Positions 35,699-45,060 of a DNA stretch of 64,000 nucleotides are shown one piece after another; the stretch's first letter is position 1; each line of letters begins with the position of its first letter. The notes beneath the pieces were generated by a model, which did not search any database, had not been told where the DNA came from, and saw only the letters and a list, made by a program, of their open reading frames with translations. The stretch is from Paraburkholderia rhynchosiae. GTDB lineage: Bacteria; Pseudomonadota; Gammaproteobacteria; Burkholderiales; Burkholderiaceae. The position numbers and the translations under genes were made by a program. Where the stretch lies: the NCBI RefSeq assembly GCF_002879865.1, contig NZ_PNXY01000012.1, forward strand, positions 1 to 64,000, given 5' to 3'.

Positions 35699-36595
35699 TT
35701 ATCGCGCGCCCGCCTTAATAAGCTCTCGCGGCGTCATGCCTAACAGCCGCCCCATCCAATGCGCCATGTGACTCTGATGCGCGAAGCCGGTATCGAGCGC
35801 AATCTGGCTTGCGCTCAGCCGGCTTTGCAACAACAGCGTTCGCGCGCGCTCAACACGCCGCTGCACCACGTACTGATGCACAGGCACGCCGAGCGTCGCG
35901 CGAAACAGCACCTTGAAATGCGGCACGCTGAGGTCCGCAAGCGCAGCCAGTTCACTCAATGTGAGCCGACGGTCGAGGTGTGCTTCGATAAACTCGGTCA
36001 CGCGCGCCGCTGTTTTGGGAGCCAGCGTCCGCCGTTTATCGTCGAGCGAAGGAGCGCCGCCGATCAGACGCACCACCATTGCCGTGCACAGGCTTTCGGC
36101 GTAGAGCGGATCGGATGCCTCGTCGGCTTCGAGTTCGGCGCGCAATGCCCACGCGAGGTGCTGAAAGCGCGGATCGCGCATCTGGAATTGCGGGCGAATC
36201 TGCGCGTTGCTCGTCTTTAGCGCCAACTGTTCGACCGTCCTGCGCGCGAATTCGTCGCCGATCCATACGCTGAAGATGGTGCAGGCGGACTCATCGCTCC
36301 ATTGTCCGTCGAGACCCGCGGGAATCACATCGGCGTCGCCGTGCGCCTGAATGCGCGAGTGCGGCTTTTCGTTGCAAAGACAGCGCGCCCTGACTGGCGC
36401 GCCCACATGCACGCCGACGCGATGATGCTTGAATGCGGGTATCCGGTGCAATCCCGCCGACACGTTGACCAGTTCCGCGCCGAAGCCCTGCCAGCCGAGC
36501 GCCCTGCTCGAACGAAGGGCAATACGGGCGCCGCTGTGCGCGAGCGGGATCGCAGAGGGTGACTGCGCGGGTGCAATGGGTATCACGGCATTCAT
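35699..36595 (-). CDS. AraC-family transcriptional regulator
   Basis: A 298-residue regulator: an N-terminal sensing domain with a cupin-like strand pattern (HRVGVHVGAPVRARC), and a C-terminal double helix-turn-helix (LSELAALADLSVPHFKVLF, then ASQIALDTGFAHQSHMAHWM). The frame is open to 36994, but the ATG at 36595 gives a normal family length. It diverges from the NmrA-like gene at 36800 across 204 bp, so it likely controls that gene and itself. Effector unknown. Confidence 0.88.
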   Translation of the reverse strand: MNAVIPIAPAQSPSAIPLAHSGARIALRSSRALGWQGFGAELVNVSAGLHRIPAFKHHRVGVHVGAPVRARCLCNEKPHSRIQAHGDADVIPAGLDGQWSDESACTIFSVWIGDEFARRTVEQLALKTSNAQIRPQFQMRDPRFQHLAWALRAELEADEASDPLYAESLCTAMVVRLIGGAPSLDDKRRTLAPKTAARVTEFIEAHLDRRLTLSELAALADLSVPHFKVLFRATLGVPVHQYVVQRRVERARTLLLQSRLSASQIALDTGFAHQSHMAHWMGRLLGMTPRELIKAGAR

Positions 36596-36799
36596 CGTTT
36601 GTCTCGCGGATGGCGTTCGATCTGCGTGCATTGTGCCTGGTTTTTCGTGGCCCCGCTCGGTACGGCCATACAACGGGTGAGTGCCTTCGCGCGGCAAGCA
36701 AATCATCATCCGAATCTGCTCGTTCACATCTTCGCATGCGCGTTTTTCGCTGGATACGTCCTTATGATCGAGCCATAACGGTCCGACAAGGAGCCTCAC

Positions 36800-37696
36800 A
36801 TGTTCGTGATTTTTGGAGCGGGCGGCAATGTTGGCAGAGTGAGCGCAGCCGCGTTGCGGCGCGCGGGCCACGACGTGCGCGCCGTGATTCATAGCGCGGC
36901 GCAGGCCGGGCCTCTCGCGGAAATGGGCTGCGAGATTGCGATCGCCGATCTGCATGATCGGGCCGCAGTGTCGCCCGCCCTTGAAGATGCGCACGCGGTG
37001 CAGCTACTGTGTCCGGTGCCACGCGATAACGACGATCCCGCGACCGCAATGCGGCACATGATCGACGTGAGCGTCGATGCACTGCGCGCGAAGCCGCCGC
37101 AACATGTGCTCGCGCTTTCCGATTACGGCGCCGAGCACGCGAGCGGCACCGGCATCACCACGCTGTTCCACTACCTCGAAGTGCAACTGGCTACCGTCGA
37201 TGCGCGATTGACGTTTGTCCGCGCGGCCGAGCATATGCACAACTGGGCACGCGTGCTGCCGCTAGCATTGTCCAAAGGTGTGCTGCCGAGCCTGCATCAT
37301 CCGCTGGAAAAGCGCTTTCCGACTGTTGCCGCGCGAGATGTGGGCGCGCTTTGTGCCGAATTGCTGCTCGATGAGGAACCGCCGCAGCGTTCGCCGCGCG
37401 TAGTGAGCATCGAAAGTGAAGAGAGGATCAGTGCTTTCGACGTCGCGCGCACGATCAGCGAACTGGCGCGCCGCCCGGTCGCCGCACAGGCAGTGCCGCG
37501 CGAGCAATGGGCGGCGATGCTCGAAGGCGCCGGGCTCGGTGAGCAGCACGCGCGGCTCATCGTCGATCTCTACGACGCTCACAACGCGGGGCATATCGAC
37601 GTGCAGGCCGGCGTCGGCGAACGGCGATTCGCCTCGACCACCTTAGCCGACGTGTTGGCCGCAATCGTGCCGCATGGGTTGATGCGCAGCGCTTAA
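36800..37696 (+). CDS. NmrA-like NAD(P)-binding protein
   Basis: A 298-residue atypical SDR of the NmrA/QOR2 group. The N-terminal nucleotide loop FGAGGNVGR replaces the usual GxTGxxG. LALSDYGAEHASGTG is at the strand-4/5 region, and there is no catalytic YxxxK. Members sense NADP or act as redox regulators. It starts after AAGGAG at 36800 and faces away from the AraC regulator gene. A 53-residue membrane protein follows 12 bp later. Confidence 0.82.
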   Translation: MFVIFGAGGNVGRVSAAALRRAGHDVRAVIHSAAQAGPLAEMGCEIAIADLHDRAAVSPALEDAHAVQLLCPVPRDNDDPATAMRHMIDVSVDALRAKPPQHVLALSDYGAEHASGTGITTLFHYLEVQLATVDARLTFVRAAEHMHNWARVLPLALSKGVLPSLHHPLEKRFPTVAARDVGALCAELLLDEEPPQRSPRVVSIESEERISAFDVARTISELARRPVAAQAVPREQWAAMLEGAGLGEQHARLIVDLYDAHNAGHIDVQAGVGERRFASTTLADVLAAIVPHGLMRSA

Positions 37697-37708
37697 CGGG
37701 AGACCGAT

Positions 37709-37870
37709 ATGTCGACCTGTGCCTTGCAATGCCGAACGATGCGCACGCGCGCCAACGTGAGCCGCTTGCTCGCGGTCGTGCTGACTCTGGTGGGACTGGT
37801 AGGCTGGCGCGCGCTTCGGGATTTGCTCAACGCAATTCCCGACAGCAACGACGACTTCGGCTTGTTTTAG
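37709..37870 (+). CDS. 53-aa small membrane protein
   Basis: A short gene from ATG 37709 to TAG 37870. GGGAG at 37698-37702 gives a ribosome-binding site. The peptide starts MSTCALQCRTMRTRANVSR, has one hydrophobic helix (LLAVVLTLVGLVGWRAL), and ends in an acidic tail (PDSNDDFGLF). Basic N-terminus and acidic C-terminus suggest N-in orientation. It is 12 bp after the NmrA-like gene. Family and function not recognised. Confidence 0.55.
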   Translation: MSTCALQCRTMRTRANVSRLLAVVLTLVGLVGWRALRDLLNAIPDSNDDFGLF

Positions 37871-37918
37871 CGTGAACCGCCCCGGGAATCGCGGAGGCTG
37901 GTTGGTTTAAGTTAATGG

Positions 37919-38100
37919 ATGAGCTACGCAATTATCGGGCTTCGGCAGGATCGGCCTGGCTCTTGCAGAGGCGTTTGCCCGCAGCGACATGGAAGTATCC
38001 GTTGCAATCACGCGCGACCCGGAAAGCTTTGCATCCGATGTGGCGCGATCGGACCTGCGATCATCCCCAAAAAAAAGCGGACGCCGCTTTGTCAGGTGGC
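37919..38100 (+). pseudogene. frameshifted N-terminus of NADPH:F420 reductase-like protein
   Basis: The first frame reads MSYAIIG, the next frame continues GFGRIGLALAEAFARSDMEV and VAITRDPESFASDVARS, and a third frame resumes with IGPAIIPK. Together these match the Rossmann start of NADP-dependent F420-type reductases (F420_oxidored domain). At least two frameshifts occur and the rest of the gene is absent. GTGAACCGCCCCGGGAATCG at 37871-37890 just upstream resembles an IS3-type terminal repeat; that part is tentative. Confidence 0.65.
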
Positions 38101-38567
38101 CGCTTACAGAATGATCGATTTTCCAGATGAACTGGTTCCGTACGAGGCATTGCGATGACGTAGGTAAACCGTCGGCAGTCCGTCCGGGAAGTGCATGAGC
38201 GCTCCGACCCAGGAACATCCATTTTTGACGTGTCGGTTCATTCGCCGGTCAGCCGGCCTGACTTTGTGCGTCATCCCATTGAGCGCGCGACCTCGTCGGT
38301 AGCTACCACCCCGTGCGCCAGGAACGCGTGATTGACCATTGCCGCGACCCATGGTTGGCTGTGTCTGTCCAATCGACCCGCTCCAGCCCTTCATCTTTCC
38401 CTGAAGCGGACTCACGGTCAACGACGGCCAGCGGGTGCAGGCCGTTGGCCGTCCGACTGAGCGGGAATAAGCCCGCGACTCGGCGGCAATGCCAGAACAC
38501 TGACCACCTCAAAAGAGCACAGTGTCTCAGGCTCACTCGCCGTGAAAGCAACATAACCCTCCGGATG
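38101..38567. other. 467-bp interval without recognised coding content
   Basis: No gene or fragment could be identified on either strand. It separates the F420-reductase-like relic from the DUF3303 gene and is probably more decayed insertion debris. Confidence 0.5.
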
Positions 38568-38882
38568 TCACTTACTTTTCAGTCCGTCTCGCCAGGCGAT
38601 CGCTTCGAGTTCGACCCGGACTGCGTCCTCGACGGCAACTACGGGGTGCGCCCGAAATTCAAATGCAGGGAATGTCGAGCAAACTTTGTGAACCGCCAAT
38701 GGATCGTCGCAGTCAACCAACATGTGCCCACCCCACTCTCCCACGCGCACCACGAAAAACTCGATCTTGAAGTTGTCTGGCGCCTTCCACTGACCAAATA
38801 CATCGAGGATTCGCTTCTGGGCATTCTCGTACTCTACAGGGGAACCTTGCGTGCGTTCGAACCAGCTAATTATGTATTTCAT
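38568..38882 (-). CDS. DUF3303 family protein
   Basis: A 104-residue protein starting MKYIISWFERTQGS. The start is set by AAGGAGG 8-12 bp upstream of ATG 38882; an in-frame ATG two codons earlier would be too close to it. DUF3303 proteins have a dimeric alpha-beta-barrel fold (IISWFER, then FFVVRVGEWGGHMLV). Function unknown. It is intact amid decayed sequence. Confidence 0.85.
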   Translation of the reverse strand: MKYIISWFERTQGSPVEYENAQKRILDVFGQWKAPDNFKIEFFVVRVGEWGGHMLVDCDDPLAVHKVCSTFPAFEFRAHPVVAVEDAVRVELEAIAWRDGLKSK

Positions 38883-39272
38883 TGCCATCCTCCTTTACAA
38901 CATGGGTGTCGACAGAACGCTTGCCGTATGGACGGGCTAACGAATCAGCAAGCAACAACCGGAGCAGCGACGACGAATGTCCATTGCCTTTTGCCCTTCT
39001 TATGCGCCGCTTGAAAGCGGCCAATGAGGGTCGTTTTACGTTTCAGAACCGGACGCCAACCACGATGGCTAGCGACGGCGGACCCAGACCGTGACGGCGT
39101 TGGTGATCGCCATCAAATCAGCTTAGCTCATCGCCAAAGGCATTCGATGGAAATGTAGCTGCGAGCGGCAGTTAATGGCCGCGCAGTGCCTGACGGCGAT
39201 CGGCGGCATGCGATGGGAGCGGTCGTCAAGCTGCGGATTCGGACCCCGCGACAGAACTTGGCGCGTGGTGCG
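38883..39272. other. 390-bp interval without recognised gene
   Basis: It should hold the DUF3303 promoter. No further coding fragment could be assigned on either strand. Confidence 0.5.
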
Positions 39273-39393
39273 GTTGACCGTCAGCTTCAGCTTGCTCATG
39301 ATCTCGCGCAGTTTCAGCAATGCCTCGTCAGCCTTGCCTCGCTTGCAAAGGATGACGGGATCGTCTGCGTAGGTCACTATTCGGCTGCCAGGA
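39273..39393 (-). pseudogene. group II intron reverse transcriptase fragment
   Basis: About 40 codons match the RT active-site region of group II intron maturases: IVTYADDPVILCKRG, then LKLREIMSKLKLTVN. The YADD box is intact, but the residue after it is Pro rather than the usual Phe. Sequence on both sides is unrelated. No intron RNA domain V was identified. Confidence 0.75.
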
Positions 39394-39715
39394 CTGCGCA
39401 GCTTGCGAACTCACCCGGGATCAAACCCGGCGCCAACGCAGCGACAGGTTTGCTGCTGGTTCGCTGCAGTGCACGCTCGGGTTTGCCCGGTTGTTCTGAG
39501 CGGATGCAAAGCATAGGCTTCGTGATGATTTCGTAACAATCTATTCGCAGGTTGCCGGATTAGCGAGCCGCTCTCTCGATCCGCACAGCTTGCACAGGTA
39601 TCTCGACTGCACTCACAGTTCGGTGCCGGGATGCTTGCCCGTCGCCATACGGATCACGCTGGTGTGTCAAGCAATGCTCCTGAATGACGACTGACGTGAT
39701 CGCTTTGGGGCTCAA
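39394..39715. other. upstream region of dctA
   Basis: No gene seen. It probably carries the dctA promoter; no sigma54 site (TGGCAC-N5-TTGC) was noticed in it. Confidence 0.5.
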
Positions 39716-41068
<1,353 letters not shown>

Positions 41069-41347
41069 GGAGCGTGCGGACACTGTAGTCGTGGAATCTG
41101 GTGCGCTGTTCTCGCCTGCGCAGCTTCGACAAGCCTCGATTCAGGCGTGCTGTTTTACCCAGCCGGCACCGCCGCCGAGGGTGGTCCTGCCCGGTGCGCG
41201 CATAGGTCGTGACGTGCCTGATGCGACGGTCGATTCTCCGCGCGATCTCGTTTTGATCGTCGAGCGCCGACACACGGTTCTTCGACGCATCCCGCAGATG
41301 ATTCTCGACCGCCTTCGTCCTCAAGACGTCTGCGTTTACGCGCCGGC

Positions 41348-42730
41348 TTACAGCCGCGCTACCGCATCTCGCAACGCCGTCCTCAAGCCCTCCTCGACGA
41401 CTGGGTGGTAGAACGGCATCCCGAGCATATCGTCGACCGTGATCTGCATCTGCAAGCTCCACGCGAGCAGATGACCGATGTGTTCCCCAGCCGGGCCGAA
41501 CCATTCCGCGCCCACGAAGCGCCGCGTCGCACGATCGATGTACACCCTCGCCAATCCGCGGTTCTTCAGCATGACGCGGCTGCGCCCCTGATCTTCGAAG
41601 CTCACTTCCCCCACGACAAAACTGCCAGGCAAGAGATCGCGGTACCGTGCCCCGACCATGGCAATCTGAGGGTCCGAGAAAACGATCGCGAGCGGGGCAC
41701 GCCTCACCAGCGGCACCACACCGGGATAAAGCGCGGCATTGCGGCCGGCCGCACGGCCTTCGTCGGCGGCCTCGTGCAGAAGCGGCAGGATTCCGTTAGC
41801 GTCGCCGGCAATGAAGACCGGATGCGCGCCCGCTTGCAGCGTGTCGCGATCGAAGCGCGGCACGCCGTGACCGTCCAGTTCGAGCGATGTGTTTTCAAGG
41901 CCGAGGTCCGCAACGTTCGGCCGTCGCCCGGCCGCTGCCAGGATGAACTCGTAGGTGCGTTCAACGTAGCTTCCGTCGGCGCGCGCGTAGCGTATCTGCA
42001 CGCCGCCATCAACCGCCGTCGCCGCTTCGAGCGTACCTTGCGGCTCGAAGTGGAACGCCTGCGCAAACGTCGAGCGCGCCTGCTCCACGATCAACGGGTC
42101 CGTCAGCGGTCCCACCCCGCCGCGAGCGCCAAACACGCTCACCTCCACGCCAAGGCGGGCGAGCGCCTGACCGAGTTCCAACCCGATCACGCCCGGGCCA
42201 ACCACCGCCACGCTGTGCGGCAGCGTCTGCCAGGCAAACACGTCGTCGTTCACGACGACGCGCTCGCCCACGCCACGCAGCACGTCGGGAATGACCGGGG
42301 TCGAGCCGGTCGCGATCACCACGCTCGCCGCCTGCACCAGCGTATCGCCGCCGACCTGCAGCAGCCGGTCGTCGATGAAGCGCACATGGCCAACCAGCCG
42401 GTCCGCTTCCGGCAACGCGTGGACGCCGTCCACGACGAACCCGACGAAGCGGTCGCGCTCGCTGCGCACGCGATCCATGACCGCCTTGCCGTCTACCCGC
42501 ACCCCCTCGACACGAACGCCGAACGCGCCGGCGTGGCTCGCGGCATGAGCGGCTTCCGCCGCCGCGATCAGCAGCTTCGACGGCATGCACCCCACCCGCG
42601 CACACGTCGTGCCGTATTCACCGCCTTCGATGATCACGGCCGTGCGGCCTTCGGCTTTCGCGCTGCGGTAAGCCGACAGCCCGGCCGTCCCTGCGCCGAT
42701 AACGGCGACGTCTGTACGAATGGTGCGCAT
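41348..42730 (-). CDS. dihydrolipoyl dehydrogenase-like flavoprotein
   Basis: A 460-residue class I pyridine nucleotide-disulfide oxidoreductase. FAD loop GAGTAGLSAY at residues 12-21, redox disulfide TTCARVGCMPSK, NAD loop GPGVIGLELG, second FAD motif FIAGDANG, and the C-terminal His-Glu pair in FYHPVVEEGLR. This is the Lpd/mercuric-reductase group; Lpd usually has TCxNxGC, here TCARVGC. It is 42 bp after an AhpD-like gene, so it may reduce that protein rather than a 2-oxo-acid complex, whose genes are absent. A good GGAGAG ribosome-binding site is present. Confidence 0.9.
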   Translation of the reverse strand: MRTIRTDVAVIGAGTAGLSAYRSAKAEGRTAVIIEGGEYGTTCARVGCMPSKLLIAAAEAAHAASHAGAFGVRVEGVRVDGKAVMDRVRSERDRFVGFVVDGVHALPEADRLVGHVRFIDDRLLQVGGDTLVQAASVVIATGSTPVIPDVLRGVGERVVVNDDVFAWQTLPHSVAVVGPGVIGLELGQALARLGVEVSVFGARGGVGPLTDPLIVEQARSTFAQAFHFEPQGTLEAATAVDGGVQIRYARADGSYVERTYEFILAAAGRRPNVADLGLENTSLELDGHGVPRFDRDTLQAGAHPVFIAGDANGILPLLHEAADEGRAAGRNAALYPGVVPLVRRAPLAIVFSDPQIAMVGARYRDLLPGSFVVGEVSFEDQGRSRVMLKNRGLARVYIDRATRRFVGAEWFGPAGEHIGHLLAWSLQMQITVDDMLGMPFYHPVVEEGLRTALRDAVARL

Positions 42731-42771
42731 GACAATCTCTCCTGTCGGGGACTGGGTACTGGAGCTACGGA

Positions 42772-43308
42772 TTACTTGACTGCCGGAAAGTCGAGCGTCG
42801 TGTCGTTCACGCGGTTCACGAGATTCGTGAACGTAATCGACGCGATGGCAAGGTTGATTTCGATGATCTGGCGGTCCGTGTAACCAGCCGCCCGCACCGC
42901 ATCGACGGCCGCCTCGGGCACCGTGCCACGCGTGCCGACCAGCGTACGCACATACGTCACCAGGGCGTCGCGCCTGGCGTCACCAGTTGCAACGCCAGCA
43001 CGCACCTGCTTCATGTCGTCGCTCGACAGTCCGGCAAGCTTGCCCATCAATGTATGAGCGGCGACACAGTAGTCACAGCCCACATGTTCGCTGACAGCCA
43101 GCTTGATGACTTCGATGTCTGCCTTGCCGAGCGTGCTGGCAGCCACCGCTGCGTCGAACGCGAGCGCCGCACCGAGCGCTTCGGGGCTGTGCGTGCCGAC
43201 GGTAGCGTACGCATTGGGCACCTTGCCGACAGCCTTCCTGATCTTCGCGAACACTTCAGCGGCCGCGCCGGTTGCTTCTTCAGGGCGAATGGTGGTCAGA
43301 CGGGACAT
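42772..43308 (-). CDS. AhpD-like carboxymuconolactone decarboxylase-family protein
   Basis: A 178-residue all-helical protein. The CxxC motif GCDYCVAAHT near residues 78-87, with the following His, is the peroxidase/thiol site of AhpD-type members; true carboxymuconolactone decarboxylases lack the pair. It starts after GGAAGGAG. It is first in a two-gene operon with a dihydrolipoamide-dehydrogenase-like protein and diverges from an AraC regulator. This suggests an alkylhydroperoxidase system fed by NADH. Confidence 0.88.
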   Translation of the reverse strand: MSRLTTIRPEEATGAAAEVFAKIRKAVGKVPNAYATVGTHSPEALGAALAFDAAVAASTLGKADIEVIKLAVSEHVGCDYCVAAHTLMGKLAGLSSDDMKQVRAGVATGDARRDALVTYVRTLVGTRGTVPEAAVDAVRAAGYTDRQIIEINLAIASITFTNLVNRVNDTTLDFPAVK

Positions 43309-43437
43309 GATTGACTCCTTCCTTCAGGTTGGTGGTTGAACTGCTTAGCCATGTCGTGTGGCATGGGAGTCAGTGTAGGGATGCACGGCGAGTTCTTTAA
43401 TGCCATACTTCTGCAACTTCATGCTCAAACGTCTCAT

Positions 43438-44418
43438 ATGGAACTGCTGGACCGACTGCTCTCGCTGATGCCGGTCACCGGACGGCTCGATGTGCGATGC
43501 CACTTCGGCTCGCCGTGGCGCATCGACCATCCAGAGTCGAACGAGTGGGAGTTTCCCTATCACGTGCTGTTGCGCGGCGAGGCCGTGGTGGAAAGCGACA
43601 CCGGAGGGAAAAGCGAACCGGTGCTTCGCATGAAAGCCGGCGATATCGTGCTGTTTCCTTCGGGCAGCGCGCACAGCTTGCACGACGGCAGCGGTAATTC
43701 GCCCCGCCCGGCGCGCGAGCAGGACAAGGACGGCCTCACCATTGTCACGAACGGCAGCGCACGGGGTGGCGCCGATGTGCTGTGCGGCCGCTTCGTGCTG
43801 CCGGCAGTGCCGCAGCAGTTGATGCGCGACCATCTGCCGGGGCGTTTGCTCGTGAGCAGCGTGACCGAAGGCGACGGAGAGGCGCGCGACGCCGCGTTTG
43901 CAGCAACCAGGCTTGCCCGAGTCATTGAATTGATGCGCGAGGAAGCGTTCGAGCAACGCCCGGGCAGCGCGACGGTCGTGAACCAGTTGTCGGGCGCCCT
44001 CTTCGCGCTGACCCTGCGTTGCGCCTCCGATACCGACCAGGCGCCGCGCGGCCTGCTGGCGCTTGCGCAGCGTCAGCGGCTGCAACCGGCTCTGGCGGCC
44101 ATGTTCGACGAACCCGGGAAGCCGTGGACGCTTCCTCAACTGGCCGAGCTCTGTCACATGTCGCGCGCCACGTTTGCACGCCACTTCGAAGAAGCGATCA
44201 GTCGCTCAGCGAGCGACGTGCTCACCGAAATTCGCATGGCGCTTGCCGGGCGCAAACTGGCGCAAACAGGGATGTCTGTCGCCGAGATCGGCGAAGCGGT
44301 GGGATATCAATCGGAAGCCGCGTTTCAGCGCGTGTTCAAACGCCAGGTAGGCACGACGCCGGCAAAGTGGCGCGCCCGTTCCTCGAAAACCGGGGAGCCC
44401 GGAGAAAGTCCCGCCTGA
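43438..44418 (+). CDS. AraC-family regulator with cupin_6 domain
   Basis: A 326-residue regulator. The cupin sensing domain has WRIDHPESNEWEFPYHVLLRG, then LRMKAGDIVLFPSGSAHSLHD and a later DVLCGRFVLP. The C-terminal AraC-type double HTH has LPQLAELCHMSRATFARHFEE and SVAEIGEAVGYQSEAAFQRVF. The ATG at 43438 is preferred although the frame is open to 43336. It is divergent from the AhpD-like/Lpd-like operon across 129 bp and probably controls it. The pattern is common for regulators answering aromatic or oxidant signals. Confidence 0.88.
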   Translation: MELLDRLLSLMPVTGRLDVRCHFGSPWRIDHPESNEWEFPYHVLLRGEAVVESDTGGKSEPVLRMKAGDIVLFPSGSAHSLHDGSGNSPRPAREQDKDGLTIVTNGSARGGADVLCGRFVLPAVPQQLMRDHLPGRLLVSSVTEGDGEARDAAFAATRLARVIELMREEAFEQRPGSATVVNQLSGALFALTLRCASDTDQAPRGLLALAQRQRLQPALAAMFDEPGKPWTLPQLAELCHMSRATFARHFEEAISRSASDVLTEIRMALAGRKLAQTGMSVAEIGEAVGYQSEAAFQRVFKRQVGTTPAKWRARSSKTGEPGESPA

Positions 44419-44559
44419 GAAAGCTCGGCGGACTATTTCGAGCGCGAAGCGGACCTTCGACCTATCGAAGCGGAAGGTCCTAAGCGTAGGACGTTGCAGT
44501 CGCCACAACGGTGAATAACGCGACAATTGCTTTATGCACCTTTTTCGTTCGTTGAACGT

Positions 44560-44850
44560 GAAATCATGTGATCGTGTCGAAGCATAGAACGCCCGCTGCA
44601 ACGTGCGCGAAGGCGAACCACCGGCCGATGAGCCGGAACCAGCCCAGATTGCCGGCGTCCCGAGAATTGTCGTGCCGATGTCTTTTTGCTGCGTTCATTG
44701 ATGCCGGTCGGATTGCTTCCGTCCGAACGGCGAAGCAGAGAATTCCGCCACCTTGTAGCAGACGCGACCCCAAGGAATTCCAACTATGGACACAAAGCAA
44801 AGCAGCGCCACGACGATCCACAGCACCCAAGACCAGAAGCCCCCAAGGAA
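44560..44850 (-). pseudogene. frameshifted yccF-like membrane protein
   Basis: On the minus strand one frame reads WIVVALLCFVSIVGIPWGR and continues VCYKVAEFSASPFGRK, the first half of a YccF domain with its hallmark IVGIPWG and PFG motifs. The adjacent frame continues NLGWFRLIGRWFAFAHVAAG and VLCFDTIT, matching the second half, where the second IIGIPFG motif is cut by a stop. So at least one frameshift and a C-terminal loss. YccF is a small inner-membrane protein of unknown role. Confidence 0.6.
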
Positions 44851-45060
44851 CACAGATCAGATGAGATCAGATTTCCCATTTTTCTCATTAGTAGTTCTGA
44901 ACAACAGTTGCAGTTATGTGATAAAAGCGCCGGTGCATCATTGTTGGATGGCGCCCTCCAGGTAAGACCTCGGACGGCTCCGAGGGCACTGAAACGAACT
45001 CTCGACGCGTATTCGACGTGTCGATGGCGTGAGTAAGGAAACGGAATCGTCCCTGTCGCG
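44851..45060. other. short gene-free interval before the TPR gene end
   Basis: Nothing was identified here. Together with 44419-44559 it flanks the yccF relic. Confidence 0.5.

Noticed and set aside
41069..41347. Open frames between dctA and the Lpd-like gene
   Set aside because: They run into antisense of neighbours and show no family resemblance or ribosome-binding site.
44451..44480. Hairpin GGACCTTC/GAAGGTCC after the cupin-AraC gene as terminator
   Set aside because: Only 8 bp with a 14-nt loop and no U-tract on either strand; not strong enough to call.
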